NCBI RefSeq assembly: GCF_019396385.1 | Contig: NZ_JAHKRN010000020.1 | Location: 80,095-144,094 of the forward strand | Origin: Nonomuraea harbinensis | GTDB taxonomy: Bacteria; Actinomycetota; Actinomycetes; Streptosporangiales; Streptosporangiaceae | Direction: 5' to 3' | Length of the DNA stretch: 64,000 nt | Shown: piece after piece, positions 6,468 through 15,303 of the stretch | How the letters are laid out: each line of letters starts with the position of its first letter | Numbering within the stretch: the stretch's first letter is position 1 | Program-made: the position numbers and the translations under genes | Notes under the pieces: model-generated | What the model saw: only the letters and a program-made list of their open reading frames with translations | The model's database searches: none | What the model was told of the DNA's origin: nothing

Positions 6468-8969
6468 TCAGCGCAACGTCGCCGTGAAACTGCGGCCGTG
6501 GGCGTGGCGGGTCGTCGCCTGGATCAGCATCCCGCCCGGCACCCGCCGCACCTTCACCCCCTCGTCCGCCGAGTCGACCCGGAGACGCGGCCCGTGCAGC
6601 ACGACGCTGACCCGGTCCCGCCGCATCGTCGGATCCGACAGCGCGACCACCGTACGCTCGCCCGACCGCACGATCACCGAAGCGGGCCCGTCGACCAGCA
6701 TCCGCCCGGTGAGACGCGGCCCGTCCGAGAAGACGTTGGCCGCCACGATGCCGAGCCCTTTGTGCTGGATCGCCTGGATGTGCCGGTCGTTGGCCAGCAC
6801 GCGCACCGTCCCACGCGCGTACCCGCGCAGCCCCGCCTCGGTCGCGCCGGGCACCAGAGCGTAGGCAAGCTCGGGAACGTGACCGCCCGCGGGATGCGTG
6901 ACCGACGCGGTGAAGACGTTCTTGGTGACGCTGGTGTCGGGGTTGCTCGTACGGACGACTCTGCGGCTGCGGGTCACCGTCTCCAGCCCGGCGGTGACGG
7001 GCTGCCTGGTGAGGAAGGCGTAGCCGACGGCGGTGCCGCGGGTGTCGTTGGCGTAGCGCAGCCAGCGGGGCGGCGTGGTGTCACCCGCCCGCCAGGCTCC
7101 CCCCTGCCAGCGTTCGCCGGTGACGGCGACCGCGTCACCGGGAGCGGCGATGCGGCTGTCCACGGTCGTCACCGCGGCACGCCCGCCCTGCCCGGCGACC
7201 CCCGCCGCCAGCACCACGATCTCGTCGTCGAGCATGAACCACGACTTGGTGGCCCGGGCATTCCGATAAGCCACGAAATCCTCGGGCAGAACCCCCTCCT
7301 GCTTCGCCGTATAGGCCACGTCATCGGACTGCACGAAACCGGCCGCCCCGTACACCCCGGACGTCACCCCGCCGGAGAACGCGTTCTCGCCACGCGGGAA
7401 GTACACGTACGTGTTCTGCGACTCCGACGACGAGGTGAAGTTCAGCGGATGCCCCGGGTTCTCGTACCAGAACCGCCCGTACAACTCGGGCACTGTCCGC
7501 CGCTCCTCCACCGGCGCGGTGACCCCGGCCAGCCGGTACGGGGAGACGGCCGTGAAGTAGTCGACCCCGAACACCTCCCGCTGGTCCTCGCCCGCCAGAT
7601 AGAGGTAGTAAGCCCCATCCCCCTGGAACCAGGGCATGAGGTTCTCCCCGTTCATGTACTCGTACTTGCTGATCCGCTCCGAACTCCGCGCCAGCGCGAA
7701 CGCGTACCCGGGCCGCCGGTGCACGGCCCGGTCCATGGCGTTGAAGGCCACGGACCGCGAAGGCGGGTTCAGGTCGGCCGCCGGGATGGTGTCGTCAGAG
7801 CGGATGGCCGAGTAACGGGCGATGCTGACCGGAGAGACGAACGAGCCCGTGTCGGCGGGAGGCAGGTGCTTGACGTACTTCTTCAACGCCAGCGCGCTGT
7901 CCCCGCCGACGTGGTCCGCCAGGTCGGCGATGGCCTCCACGATGATCCCGACGTCCGCGTACCCGGTGTTGGTACGGGACACCGCGCGCCCCTTGACGAT
8001 CTCCATCATCCAGCCCTCGAAGATGAGCGGGGCGAAGCCGTCGGTGATCCACCTGTGGACCACCTCCCCCAGCCCTGACCCGGTGGTCGCGCCTTCGAGC
8101 GTCTTGAGGGTCTGGACGACGCGGGTCAGCAGGATGCGCCCGTACGAGCCGGTGTAGGCGACCGAGTGGTGCTGGATGAAGGAGCCATCCTGGTAGTAGC
8201 CATCGGTGACGCCGTGCTGGAGATCGTACGGGTCGATGGTGGCGAAGACGGTGGCCTGGTCGGCGATGGCCTTGGCGACGCGGGCGTCGTCGGCGGTGAG
8301 GGCGCCCTGGAGGATGCGGTTGGCGGTGATGTCGGCGAGGTTGGCGCCGGTGTGGAAGCGGGAGTCGAGGTCGACGTCGCCGTCCTTGCCGTTGCGGAGG
8401 TAGGCGTCCATCGTGGCGAGGTACGTGGGCGTCAGGGCGGGGCGTTCGTCACGTAAGAGGTCGGCGAGCAGGACCAGGGTCCGGCTGACGTGGGTGGGGA
8501 TGCCGATCTCCCAGTTGTGCCAGTTGCCGTAGTAGCCCGCCGCCTGGTCGCCGAAGTGGCGCTCGTGCAGCCATTGGAGTCCTTCGACGACGCGCCGCTG
8601 GACGGTGGCGTCGCCGTCCAGCTCGCCGCCCGGGGTGCGGGTGGCGAGCGCGATCTCGTACAGGAACTGGAAGGCCTGGCGGAGTGCGGCGTCGTCGGCG
8701 CCGAGCGTGAGTCCGGCGAACAGCTCGCCGTCGCCTGCCCGGTCCATGGCGGTGAGGCGCTGCCTGGCGGTCCTGAGGATGGCGGCGAGCTTGGCGGCGA
8801 CCTCGGGCCGGGTGTTGCTGTCGGGGGTGCCGGCGAGCATGGCCACGGTGTTGGCGAGCAGCCGGGCGTGGTCGGCGCCGGAGGCGGCGGCGCGCACGGG
8901 AGAGGCTACGGCGAGGAGGCCGGCGGCGGGAAGGAGGGAGAGGGCCTGGCGGCGAGACAGGTGCGGCAC
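6468..8969 (-). CDS. Polysaccharide lyase family 8 (hyaluronate/chondroitin/xanthan lyase-like), Tat-exported
   Basis: 833 residues from the GTG at 8969. The N-terminus (SRRQALSLLPAAGLLAVASP, then VRA-A) has a twin-arginine pattern and AxA cleavage, so it is probably exported folded. The family alpha/alpha-toroid carries NWHNWEIGIP at about 150-160 (catalytic Asn/Trp patch), QDGSFIQHHSVAYTGSYG at about 255-272 (catalytic His and Tyr) and NGENLMPWFQGDGAYYLY at about 440-457 (catalytic Arg/Glu region lies just before). Beta-sandwich domains follow. Length and motif order are full PL8. These enzymes cleave uronate-containing polysaccharides by beta-elimination. The exact substrate cannot be read from sequence. 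It is monocistronic as seen here. Confidence 0.93.
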   Translation of the reverse strand: MPHLSRRQALSLLPAAGLLAVASPVRAAASGADHARLLANTVAMLAGTPDSNTRPEVAAKLAAILRTARQRLTAMDRAGDGELFAGLTLGADDAALRQAFQFLYEIALATRTPGGELDGDATVQRRVVEGLQWLHERHFGDQAAGYYGNWHNWEIGIPTHVSRTLVLLADLLRDERPALTPTYLATMDAYLRNGKDGDVDLDSRFHTGANLADITANRILQGALTADDARVAKAIADQATVFATIDPYDLQHGVTDGYYQDGSFIQHHSVAYTGSYGRILLTRVVQTLKTLEGATTGSGLGEVVHRWITDGFAPLIFEGWMMEIVKGRAVSRTNTGYADVGIIVEAIADLADHVGGDSALALKKYVKHLPPADTGSFVSPVSIARYSAIRSDDTIPAADLNPPSRSVAFNAMDRAVHRRPGYAFALARSSERISKYEYMNGENLMPWFQGDGAYYLYLAGEDQREVFGVDYFTAVSPYRLAGVTAPVEERRTVPELYGRFWYENPGHPLNFTSSSESQNTYVYFPRGENAFSGGVTSGVYGAAGFVQSDDVAYTAKQEGVLPEDFVAYRNARATKSWFMLDDEIVVLAAGVAGQGGRAAVTTVDSRIAAPGDAVAVTGERWQGGAWRAGDTTPPRWLRYANDTRGTAVGYAFLTRQPVTAGLETVTRSRRVVRTSNPDTSVTKNVFTASVTHPAGGHVPELAYALVPGATEAGLRGYARGTVRVLANDRHIQAIQHKGLGIVAANVFSDGPRLTGRMLVDGPASVIVRSGERTVVALSDPTMRRDRVSVVLHGPRLRVDSADEGVKVRRVPGGMLIQATTRHAHGRSFTATLR

Positions 8970-9072
8970 GGCTTGACTCCGGGCTGTCGGGGGCTCCTCA
9001 CATGATCCACATTCACCGCGCTGGAATCCATAGTCATCTCACGCCCCCCTGCGGGCCGAACGCGACGGGAGC

Positions 9073-9354
9073 CGCACACGACTGCTGCTGTGCGGCTCGG
9101 CCATGTCGTTCATGGGACGGCTGCTGAGCGGCAGCGCACCGCTGCGGGGCAGGGCCGCCCTGGAACTCGTCGTCCCGCCCCTCGATCACCGGCTCGCCGC
9201 GGAGTTCTGGGGGGCGGCCGATCCCGTCACCGCGGTCCAACTCAACGCCATCGTGGGCGGCACCCCCGCCTACCGCCGCGAGTTCGCCCGCGACGACACG
9301 CCGTCCGGTCCGGACGACTTCGAGGACCTCTACAGATCGCCCGCCCAGGTTTGA
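9073..9354 (+). pseudogene. Fragment of AAA-family ATPase (archaeal-type ATPase/DUF234 group)
   Basis: The frame from about 9073 reads R-LLLCGSAMSFMGRLL, then GRAALELVVPPLDHRLAAEF and AIVGGTPAYRREFARDDTP, up to a stop at 9352-9354. This is an internal piece of the AAA ATPases that carry a C-terminal DUF234 nuclease-like domain. 'SxxSFMxxLLSGxAPLxGRA' is the sensor-1 to arginine-finger region. The Walker A/B part and the C-terminal domain are absent, and there is no start with a ribosome site. It is a truncated relic. Confidence 0.65.
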
Positions 9355-9403
9355 AGGTGGACACCGTGGCGGGAACCGATGAGGATCGGGACGAGGAGGA
9401 GCG

Positions 9404-9973
9404 ATGATCCTGGACAGGCGTCCCCTGCTCGCCCTCGCCCTGGGCGGCCTGCTCGTGACCGGCATCGCGGTCATGCTCGTCACCCGGCCGCTGTGGCATC
9501 AGGTGTTCACGCCCCGCGTCCTCGCGAGCGTGGTGATCACGGCCGTCATCGTCATCGTCCCCACGGTCCTGGAGCTCGTTCCGCCGACCGTCCGCATGGT
9601 GTGGGGTCTGGCGTTCGTGGCCTTCGGCGGTGTGGCGGCGCTCGCCACGGCCCTGGTGCATCTGACGCGCGGGTCGCCCGAGGTGCTGCACGCCGAGGAT
9701 GCCCTCTCCCTCGGGATGGTCGGAGGGCTGGTGGCGGGCGGGGGCGTCGTCCTGGTGGCGAGGGCCGTCCGGCTGCTGCGCGAGGCGGGCGTGGAGCACC
9801 TCGGCTGGGCGGAGGAGCGGAGCGGCGAGGGGTACGTTCCGGTCTGTGCCTGTGGCTGGGAAGGCGAACCGGGGCCGAGCTCGTCGCAGGCCCTGGAGGA
9901 GGCGGGGGATCACGCGGGCCGGGTGCGGCTCACGGGCCCGCGGGATTCCGGTCGTCCACGTGCGACAGGATGA
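9404..9973 (+). CDS. Four-helix membrane protein of unknown function
   Basis: 189 residues from the ATG at 9404 (GAGGAGCG just upstream). Four hydrophobic segments are visible: LLALALGGLLVTGIAVMLV, VLASVVITAVIVIVPTVLEL, a VWGLAFVAFGGVAALATALV segment, and LSLGMVGGLVAGGGVVLVAR. A cytosolic tail follows with CACGW (about residues 147-151), which could bind metal only with a partner. I do not recognise a family. Its last 44 nt overlap the 3' end of the convergent gene at 9930-10355. Confidence 0.6.
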   Translation: MILDRRPLLALALGGLLVTGIAVMLVTRPLWHQVFTPRVLASVVITAVIVIVPTVLELVPPTVRMVWGLAFVAFGGVAALATALVHLTRGSPEVLHAEDALSLGMVGGLVAGGGVVLVARAVRLLREAGVEHLGWAEERSGEGYVPVCACGWEGEPGPSSSQALEEAGDHAGRVRLTGPRDSGRPRATG

Positions 9974-10355
9974 CGGCGTCCGCCACCAGGGTGATCTGGT
10001 TCTGCCCGTAGCAGTCGGCCTGGTGGGTGGCGAGGTCCGTGCCGCAGCCCGCGCAGACGAGGTTGGGGCCGTCGATCTCGCTGATCCCGCAGCAGCCGCC
10101 GACCCGGGACCGGTCCGGGTGCAGGAGCATGCCGACCGCGTCGTCCGGGTGGATCACCAGGCCGGGCGGTTCCCCGGAGAACTCCTCGGGCCGGTGGTTG
10201 GCCGCGTACGTGCCGCGCGGCATCCGCGGGGGCTGGATGCGGTCGGTGGGCACGGTCGCGCCGGCGATGGCGGTGTAGTGCGCCGGCGGCAGGGGGATCC
10301 TGCGGACCGGCAGGGTGATCGGGCGACGGCAGGCGAAGCAGAGGAAACGCGCCAC
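9930..10355 (-). CDS. Hypothetical protein with two CxxC pairs (zinc-ribbon-like)
   Basis: 141 residues if begun at the GTG at 10355 (ARFLCFACRRPITLPVRRIP follows). The protein has CFAC near the N-terminus, CCG in the middle and CAGC near residue 105, followed by a DCYGQNQITLVADAVILSHV tail. This suggests one zinc ribbon split around a Pro-rich segment (YTAIAGATVPTDRIQPPRMP). I do not recognise a named family. It is divergent from the luciferase-like oxidoreductase at 10407 and shares its promoter region. It overlaps the convergent membrane-protein gene by 44 nt. Confidence 0.6.
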   Translation of the reverse strand: MARFLCFACRRPITLPVRRIPLPPAHYTAIAGATVPTDRIQPPRMPRGTYAANHRPEEFSGEPPGLVIHPDDAVGMLLHPDRSRVGGCCGISEIDGPNLVCAGCGTDLATHQADCYGQNQITLVADAVILSHVDDRNPAGP

Positions 10356-10369
10356 AAGGGCGACGATAC

Positions 10370-10400
10370 TTGACGTCAACCGAACTTCAGGTTGCACCGT
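10370..10400 (+). promoter_or_regulatory. Possible MerR-type promoter for the luciferase-like gene
   Basis: TTGACG (10370-10375) is followed by a 19-nt spacer and CACCGT (10395-10400). The overlong spacer holds an inverted repeat with arms CAACC (10377-10381) and GGTTG (10390-10394). A 19-bp spacer with a dyad between -35 and -10 is the arrangement used by MerR-family activators. A transcript from here would begin at or very near the ATG at 10407, i.e. leaderless. The -10 match is poor. Confidence 0.35.
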
Positions 10401-10406
10401 ACGAGG

Positions 10407-11303
10407 ATGAACAGCTTCGAGATCGGCGTCATCCTGCCCGGGGTCGGCGTGCAGCGCGGGGACGGCATCGACCTGCGGGAGGCGGCGCGGCACGCCGAGG
10501 ACGCCGGGCTGGACGGCGTGTGGCACGGTGACCACCTCGCCGTCGGCGGCCCCACCCTGGACGCCCCGATCGCCCTGGCCACCGCCGCCGCGGCCACGGC
10601 CCGGGTCAGGATCGGCACGAGCGTCCTCATCCCGGCGATCCGCCCCCTCGCCTGGGCCGCCAAGCAGGTCGCGACGCTCCAGTACGTGTCGGGCGGCCGG
10701 CTGGTGCTCGGGGTCGGTTCGGGTGGCGGTCCCGGGCAGTGGGCCGCCGCCGGGGTGCCCTATGCCGAGCGCGGGCCCCGTACCGACAGCGCGCTGCGGC
10801 TCCTCCCGCGCCTGCTGGCCGGCGAGCGGACCGAGGTCGAGGGCGCGGCCGTCGAGCTGGCGCCGTCCGTGCCGATGCCCCCGGTCTGGGTCGGGAACGC
10901 GTCCATGACGGCGATCCGGCGGGCCGCGCGGCTGGGGGACGGCTGGTTCCCGTCCCTGATCTCCCCCGCTCAGCTGGCCGAGGGCGCGGCGCGGCTCGGC
11001 GAGCTGGCCGCGGAGCACGGCAGGCCCGCGCCGGTCGTCGCGATCGGGGGGACCTGCGCCCTGGGCACGGGGGTCCCTTCCCGTGAGGAGATCGCGTCAG
11101 GCATCGGCGGCGCCTACGGGCGTCCCGTGGAGGAGGTGATCGACATCCCGCTGACCGGCCGTCCGGAGGAGGCCGCCGAGAAGCTGGCCGCGTACCGCGA
11201 GGCGGGGGCGCGGCACGCGGTGATCGGGATAGCGGGCGGGGACTGGCGGACGCAGGTCGAGCTGCTGGCGGAGGTTCGCAAAATCTTGCATGACACGCAT
11301 TGA
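10407..11303 (+). CDS. Luciferase-like (LLM class) F420/FMN-dependent oxidoreductase
   Basis: 298 residues from the ATG at 10407. A TTG at 10392 is in frame but less likely. It is a TIM barrel of the bacterial luciferase superfamily: FEIGVILPGVGV strand 1, DGVWHGDHLAVGGPT, TARVRIGTSVLIPAIRPLAW, ATLQYVSGGRLVLGVGSGG (the usual SGGRLxLGVGxG flavin site) and GDGWFPSLISPAQLAE near residue 180. Family members oxidise or reduce small substrates with F420 or FMN. The specific reaction is unknown. It lies 47 bp upstream of the P450-TetR pair in the same direction and could share its metabolic role. Confidence 0.85.
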   Translation: MNSFEIGVILPGVGVQRGDGIDLREAARHAEDAGLDGVWHGDHLAVGGPTLDAPIALATAAAATARVRIGTSVLIPAIRPLAWAAKQVATLQYVSGGRLVLGVGSGGGPGQWAAAGVPYAERGPRTDSALRLLPRLLAGERTEVEGAAVELAPSVPMPPVWVGNASMTAIRRAARLGDGWFPSLISPAQLAEGAARLGELAAEHGRPAPVVAIGGTCALGTGVPSREEIASGIGGAYGRPVEEVIDIPLTGRPEEAAEKLAAYREAGARHAVIGIAGGDWRTQVELLAEVRKILHDTH

Positions 11304-11323
11304 TGCGCGTTGTGTATGTTTGA

Positions 11324-11342
11324 CCTGTCCCCTCTAGACAGG
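11324..11342. promoter_or_regulatory. Inverted repeat in P450-tetR promoter, possible TetR operator
   Basis: CCTGTC (11324-11329) and GACAGG (11337-11342) form a dyad with 7-nt spacing, ending 8 nt before the P450 start codon. As the downstream tetR gene overlaps the P450 gene, autoregulation through this dyad is plausible. Only the symmetry is seen directly. Confidence 0.35.
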
Positions 11343-11350
11343 ATGCGTAC

Positions 11351-12637
11351 ATGAGCGCCGACACCGCGCAGACCGCGACGCCCGAAGAGTCGCCGAGCTC
11401 CAGCCCCACGGCGATGCGCCAGATCATCCCCCCGGACATGCTGGAGCGCGGGCGGTGCCCGTTCGACCCGCCGCCCGGTCTGCGGGAGCGGCGCGGCCAG
11501 GGGGCGGTGCAGCCGCTGCCGCTGCGCAACGGCGCGCAGGCGTGGCTGGTGACCGGCTTCGAGGAGGCACGCACCGTACTGTCCGATCCGCGGTTCAGCG
11601 CCGACAAGATGCGCCACCGCGACGCCACCTCGATGCAGCCGCACGAGGTGGACGCGACCACCACCCCCGAGCCGCCCGCGACCCGCGAGGACGGGTTCTT
11701 CGTCTTCATGGACCCGCCCGAGCACACCCGGCTGCGGCGGCTGCTGACCGGCCAGTTCACCGTGCGGCGGATGAAGGCGCTGGAGTCGCGGGTCACCGAG
11801 ATCGCCGTCGAGCACATCGAGGCGATGAAGGCGGCCGGCGACGAGGCCGACCTGGTGCCGGCGTTCGCGCTGCCGCTGCCGTCGCTGGTCATCTGCGAGC
11901 TGCTCGGCGTCGACTACGCCGACCGGGCCGAGTTCCAGGAGCACACCTCCGTGGCGCTCGACAGCAGCGCCGACCCCGAGCGGCGGGCGCTGTCCGGGGC
12001 CGAGCTGTACGGGTTCATGCAGCGCCTGGTCGCCCACAAGCGCGACAACCCTGCCGACGACCTGCTGTCCGGGCTCGTCCACGACGCCGACCCGCCGCTC
12101 ACCGACGCCCAGCTCGTCGACGTCGCGCTCGTCCTGCTCGGCGCGGGCCACGAGACGACCGCCAACCAGCTGAGCCTGAGCACGTTCGCGCTGCTGGAGA
12201 ACCCCGACCAGCTCGCCGCGCTGCGCGCCGACCCCTCCCTGATCGACAACGCGGTCGAGGAGCTGCTCCGCCACCTGTCGATCATCCAGCTCGGCGTCAA
12301 CCGGGTCACGACCGAGCCCGTCACGCTGGGCGGCGTCGACATCCCGGCCGGCGCCACGGTCGTGATCGCCACCCCTGAGGTCAACCGTGACGCCCAGCAC
12401 TGGCCGGACCCCGACCGGCTCGACGTGCGGCGCCCCCGCACCCCGCACCTCGCCTTCGGTCACGGCGTCCACCAGTGCCTCGGCCAGCAGCTCGCCCGCG
12501 TCGAGATGCAGATCGGCCTGCGCGAGCTGATCACCCGCCTGCCGGGCCTGCGCTTGGCCGTGCCGGCCGAGAAGATCCCGGTACGGAACGAGATGTTGAT
12601 CTTCGGCGTCCACTCCCTGCCGGTTACCTGGTCATGA
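11351..12637 (+). CDS. Cytochrome P450
   Basis: 428 residues with all signature elements: FMDPPEHTRLRRLLTGQFT (C-helix, heme propionate contacts), I-helix GAGHETTANQ with the oxygen-activating E/T-T, K-helix ExxR in EELLRH, and the heme-binding FGHGVHQCLGQQLAR with axial Cys at about residue 376. The size is that of soluble bacterial class I P450s, which need a separate ferredoxin and reductase. The nearest ferredoxin in the window is far away (59,578). Its stop overlaps the tetR start (ATGA). Substrate unknown. Confidence 0.95.
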   Translation: MSADTAQTATPEESPSSSPTAMRQIIPPDMLERGRCPFDPPPGLRERRGQGAVQPLPLRNGAQAWLVTGFEEARTVLSDPRFSADKMRHRDATSMQPHEVDATTTPEPPATREDGFFVFMDPPEHTRLRRLLTGQFTVRRMKALESRVTEIAVEHIEAMKAAGDEADLVPAFALPLPSLVICELLGVDYADRAEFQEHTSVALDSSADPERRALSGAELYGFMQRLVAHKRDNPADDLLSGLVHDADPPLTDAQLVDVALVLLGAGHETTANQLSLSTFALLENPDQLAALRADPSLIDNAVEELLRHLSIIQLGVNRVTTEPVTLGGVDIPAGATVVIATPEVNRDAQHWPDPDRLDVRRPRTPHLAFGHGVHQCLGQQLARVEMQIGLRELITRLPGLRLAVPAEKIPVRNEMLIFGVHSLPVTWS

Positions 12638-13245
12638 CGGCGCTTCCGGGACGGCGTGAGCGGAAGAAGCAGGCCACTCGCGCCGCCCTGAAGGAGGCCG
12701 CGCTGCGGCTGGCGATCCGGGACGGGGTCGAGAACGTCACCGTCGAGCGGATCGCCGACGAGGCCGACATCGCGCTGCGCACCTTCTTCAACTACTTCTC
12801 CAGCAAGGAGGAGGCGGTGGTGGCCACCGTGTCCTCGGCCGCGGAGGCGCTCATCGCCGAGTTCCGGGCGCGGCCCCGTACGGAATCCGTTCTGCGGGCT
12901 TTCCGTGAGGCGGTGCTGGTGATCCTGAACGAGAGTGACGCCGCCAACCGCGACTACCTGGCGGTGGTCAGGCTGATCCACCGGACGCCGTCGCTCGTAC
13001 CGCAGCAGCTCGCCATGCTCGCCGCCCAGGAGAAGGCGCTGGCTTCAGCGATCGCCGATCGTGTCGATGTCCCTGAGGACTCCGTCTACCCGACGGTGTG
13101 CGCGGCGGCGGTGCACGCGGCGCTGCGGATCGTGGTGAACCAGTGGCTGGAGGCGGGGCGGGAACCGTCCGCCGAGGTGCTGGGGCGGCAGGTCGACCTG
13201 GTGATCGCCGAACTCGCCGCGGGGCTGGACCGGGCCGGACGGTAG
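12634..13245 (+). CDS. TetR family transcriptional regulator
   Basis: 203 residues, starting inside the P450 stop (ATGA overlap), so translationally coupled. The N-terminal HTH is clear: RRERKKQATRAALKEAALRL, VTVERIADEADIALRTFFNY, then FSSKEEAVVA. The C-terminal ligand domain resembles the MftR-like subgroup. It likely represses the P450-tetR operon via the dyad at 11324-11342, released by a P450 substrate or product. This last point is inference. Confidence 0.9.
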   Translation: MTALPGRRERKKQATRAALKEAALRLAIRDGVENVTVERIADEADIALRTFFNYFSSKEEAVVATVSSAAEALIAEFRARPRTESVLRAFREAVLVILNESDAANRDYLAVVRLIHRTPSLVPQQLAMLAAQEKALASAIADRVDVPEDSVYPTVCAAAVHAALRIVVNQWLEAGREPSAEVLGRQVDLVIAELAAGLDRAGR

Positions 13246-13335
13246 GGGGTCAACTGCGTGGGTGTCCACTACCATGCCGCTTAGTCCCCATCTGCGAAGT
13301 GTCTGCGGCGTCGGGACAACCCCAGGAGGTCGCGT

Positions 13336-14544
13336 GTGCGTAAGTTGGGACCTAACTGGACTGGCTCATTGTCGGTACTCGACGCGATCAGTCTGCCGCC
13401 GCTCAACGTCGCCGAGGTGCTCACGGGCCGGTCGGCTCTGGCCTACCGCAGCGTCCGATGGATCCAGGTCATGCACTGGCCTTCCGACGAGTTCGTCCGG
13501 CCCGGAGACCTCGTGCTCAGCACCGGGGTCGCGCCGTCCGAGCAGGCCGCGCGCGAGTTCCTGGAGAACGTGGTCAGGTCCGACGCGGCCGCGCTGATCG
13601 TGAGCCTGCCCGAGGGCCTGGATCAGCAGGCGATTCTGGCGCCGGTGATACCGGTGGCGCGGGCACGGGAGTTCCCCGTGCTGTCGCTGCCGTGGGAGGT
13701 CCCCTTCGCGGACGTCTCGCGGACGATCGTGACCCGCCTCATGGCGATGGGGTGTTACGCCGACGAGTCCTCCTGCGCGTTGCGGCACGCCGGTGTCCGG
13801 CGGACGCCCCTGAAGCTGAACGTGTCCGAAGAGATCTCGCGGGCGATGGCGCTGCGCGCGGAGTCGGCGGATGTCGAGGTCGCCCTCGGGCGGCCGGGGG
13901 CCGGGGCGGACGCGCACGAGAGCCTGGCCAGGCTGGTCGCCGAGCTCCAGAGCACCGCGGCCCGCGAGCAGCTCCAGTTGCGGCTCTGCCAGCGGCCCGG
14001 GGTCGCGCTGCTCGTCCTCGAGGACGGGCGCGGGGTCATGACGTTGCGGCGCCTGCTGGAGAGGGCTCGCCAGTCGGTGTCGGACACCTCCACGCACTGG
14101 GTGGTCGCCGATCGCGACGGTCACGAAGCCTCGCACGAGGCGCCGGAACTCGCGCAGTCGATGAAGGTCGGCCGGGAAATCATGCGCGACGGTGACAGCT
14201 GGGTGGCGAGCCAGCCCCTGGAGTCACTGTTCGTCCTGGGCGCGATGGCGCAGAATCCGCTCATCAACTCGGTGGTCGTCGACGCCGTGGGACCGCTCGT
14301 GGAGTACGACCGGCAGAACCGGCGCAACCTGGTGGAGACGCTGCAGGTGTTCCTCGACGAGTCCTGCAACACCAGCGCCGCCGCGCGGCGCCTGTTCCTC
14401 AACCGGCATTCGCTGATGTACCGGCTCACCAAGATCGAGGAGCTGACCGGGTTCTCCCTGAAGGAGCCGGCCGACCGTTTCTTCCTGCACGCGAGCGTGC
14501 GCCTGTACAGGTATCGGCTCGTGGAGGGCATCGCCGAGGAGTGA
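13336..14544 (+). CDS. PucR family transcriptional regulator
   Basis: 402 residues from a GTG preceded by AGGAGGTC. The N-terminal 120 residues match the PucR sensor domain (PPLNVAEVLTGRSALAYRSV, RPGDLVLSTGV, ALIVSLPEG). The C-terminus carries the PucR HTH: ETLQVFLDESCNTSAAARRL, then FLNRHSLMYRLTKIEELTG. PucR proteins activate catabolic genes, often for purines or amines, in response to substrate. It converges on the SDR gene, with 3 nt between stops, at the end of the diol dehydratase operon. Control of that operon is a reasonable guess. Confidence 0.88.
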   Translation: MRKLGPNWTGSLSVLDAISLPPLNVAEVLTGRSALAYRSVRWIQVMHWPSDEFVRPGDLVLSTGVAPSEQAAREFLENVVRSDAAALIVSLPEGLDQQAILAPVIPVARAREFPVLSLPWEVPFADVSRTIVTRLMAMGCYADESSCALRHAGVRRTPLKLNVSEEISRAMALRAESADVEVALGRPGAGADAHESLARLVAELQSTAAREQLQLRLCQRPGVALLVLEDGRGVMTLRRLLERARQSVSDTSTHWVVADRDGHEASHEAPELAQSMKVGREIMRDGDSWVASQPLESLFVLGAMAQNPLINSVVVDAVGPLVEYDRQNRRNLVETLQVFLDESCNTSAAARRLFLNRHSLMYRLTKIEELTGFSLKEPADRFFLHASVRLYRYRLVEGIAEE

Positions 14545-14547
14545 GCG

Positions 14548-15303
14548 TCAGCCGATGAGCTCCCCGCCGTCGACGACGACGTTCGCGCCCGTCATGAACC
14601 CGGCCGCGTCCGACAGCAGCCAGCACGCGAGCCTGGCCACCTCGTCGGCGTTGGCCATCCGGCCGAGCGGGACGTACTCGGCGACCCGCTCCAGGAACCC
14701 CTCGCGGCCACCGAACGGGTGCCAGATCGCGGCGTTGAACGGGGTGTCGACATACCCGGGGCACAGTGCGTTGACCCGGACCCCGTCGACCGCGTGGTCG
14801 TGCGCGAGCTGGCGGGCGAGCGCGATGGTGGCTCCCTTGGACACCGCGTACGGGACCAGCGCGGTCTCCGGCTGCAGGCCGGAGTTCGACGCGGTGATCA
14901 GGAAGACGCCGCCGCCGTTGCTCCGCAGGTGGGGGATGACCGACTTCGCGATGACGAAGTGGGCGCGGACGTTGACCATGTAGCTGTAGTCGAAGTCGGC
15001 GACCGTGGCCTCCTCGACGTCGCCGCCCCGCTGGACACCGGCGTTGGACCAAGCGGCGTCCAGCCCGCCGAGCCCCTCGGTGGCGGCGTCGACGGCGCGG
15101 GCGAGCTGCTCCTGGTCGGCGACGTCCACCGGGATCGCGATGGCGTCCAGCTCGCGGGCGAGCTTCAGCAGGCGGGTCTCCTGGTTGTCCAGCAGGGCCA
15201 GCCGGCAGCCGGCCTCAGCCAGCATGCGCGCCCCGGAAGCGCCGATTCCCGTGGCGCATCCGGTGACCAGGATGCGGGAAGGCAGCTCGGCGACGATCCT
15301 CAT
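14548..15303 (-). CDS. Short-chain dehydrogenase/reductase, last gene of diol dehydratase operon
   Basis: 251 residues. Classical SDR: nucleotide-binding TGCATGIG near residue 14, DVADQ at about 60, WSNAGV at about 87, then the catalytic Ser (ITASNSG) and Tyr/Lys (YAVSKGA). The C-terminal MTGANVVVDGGELIG completes the family pattern. It starts inside the stop of the reactivase gene (ATGA). In this operon it likely oxidises or reduces the alcohol/aldehyde linked to the B12-dependent dehydratase. Substrate not readable. Confidence 0.9.
   Translation of the reverse strand: MRIVAELPSRILVTGCATGIGASGARMLAEAGCRLALLDNQETRLLKLARELDAIAIPVDVADQEQLARAVDAATEGLGGLDAAWSNAGVQRGGDVEEATVADFDYSYMVNVRAHFVIAKSVIPHLRSNGGGVFLITASNSGLQPETALVPYAVSKGATIALARQLAHDHAVDGVRVNALCPGYVDTPFNAAIWHPFGGREGFLERVAEYVPLGRMANADEVARLACWLLSDAAGFMTGANVVVDGGELIG

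Noticed and set aside
9030..9072. Start of an intact AAA ATPase gene
   Set aside because: Only the middle part of the family is present, with no Walker motifs and an early stop.
10370..10379. TTGACGTCAA palindrome as a separate operator
   Set aside because: A 10-bp palindrome including a -35-like sequence is easily accidental. The larger dyad explains the site better.
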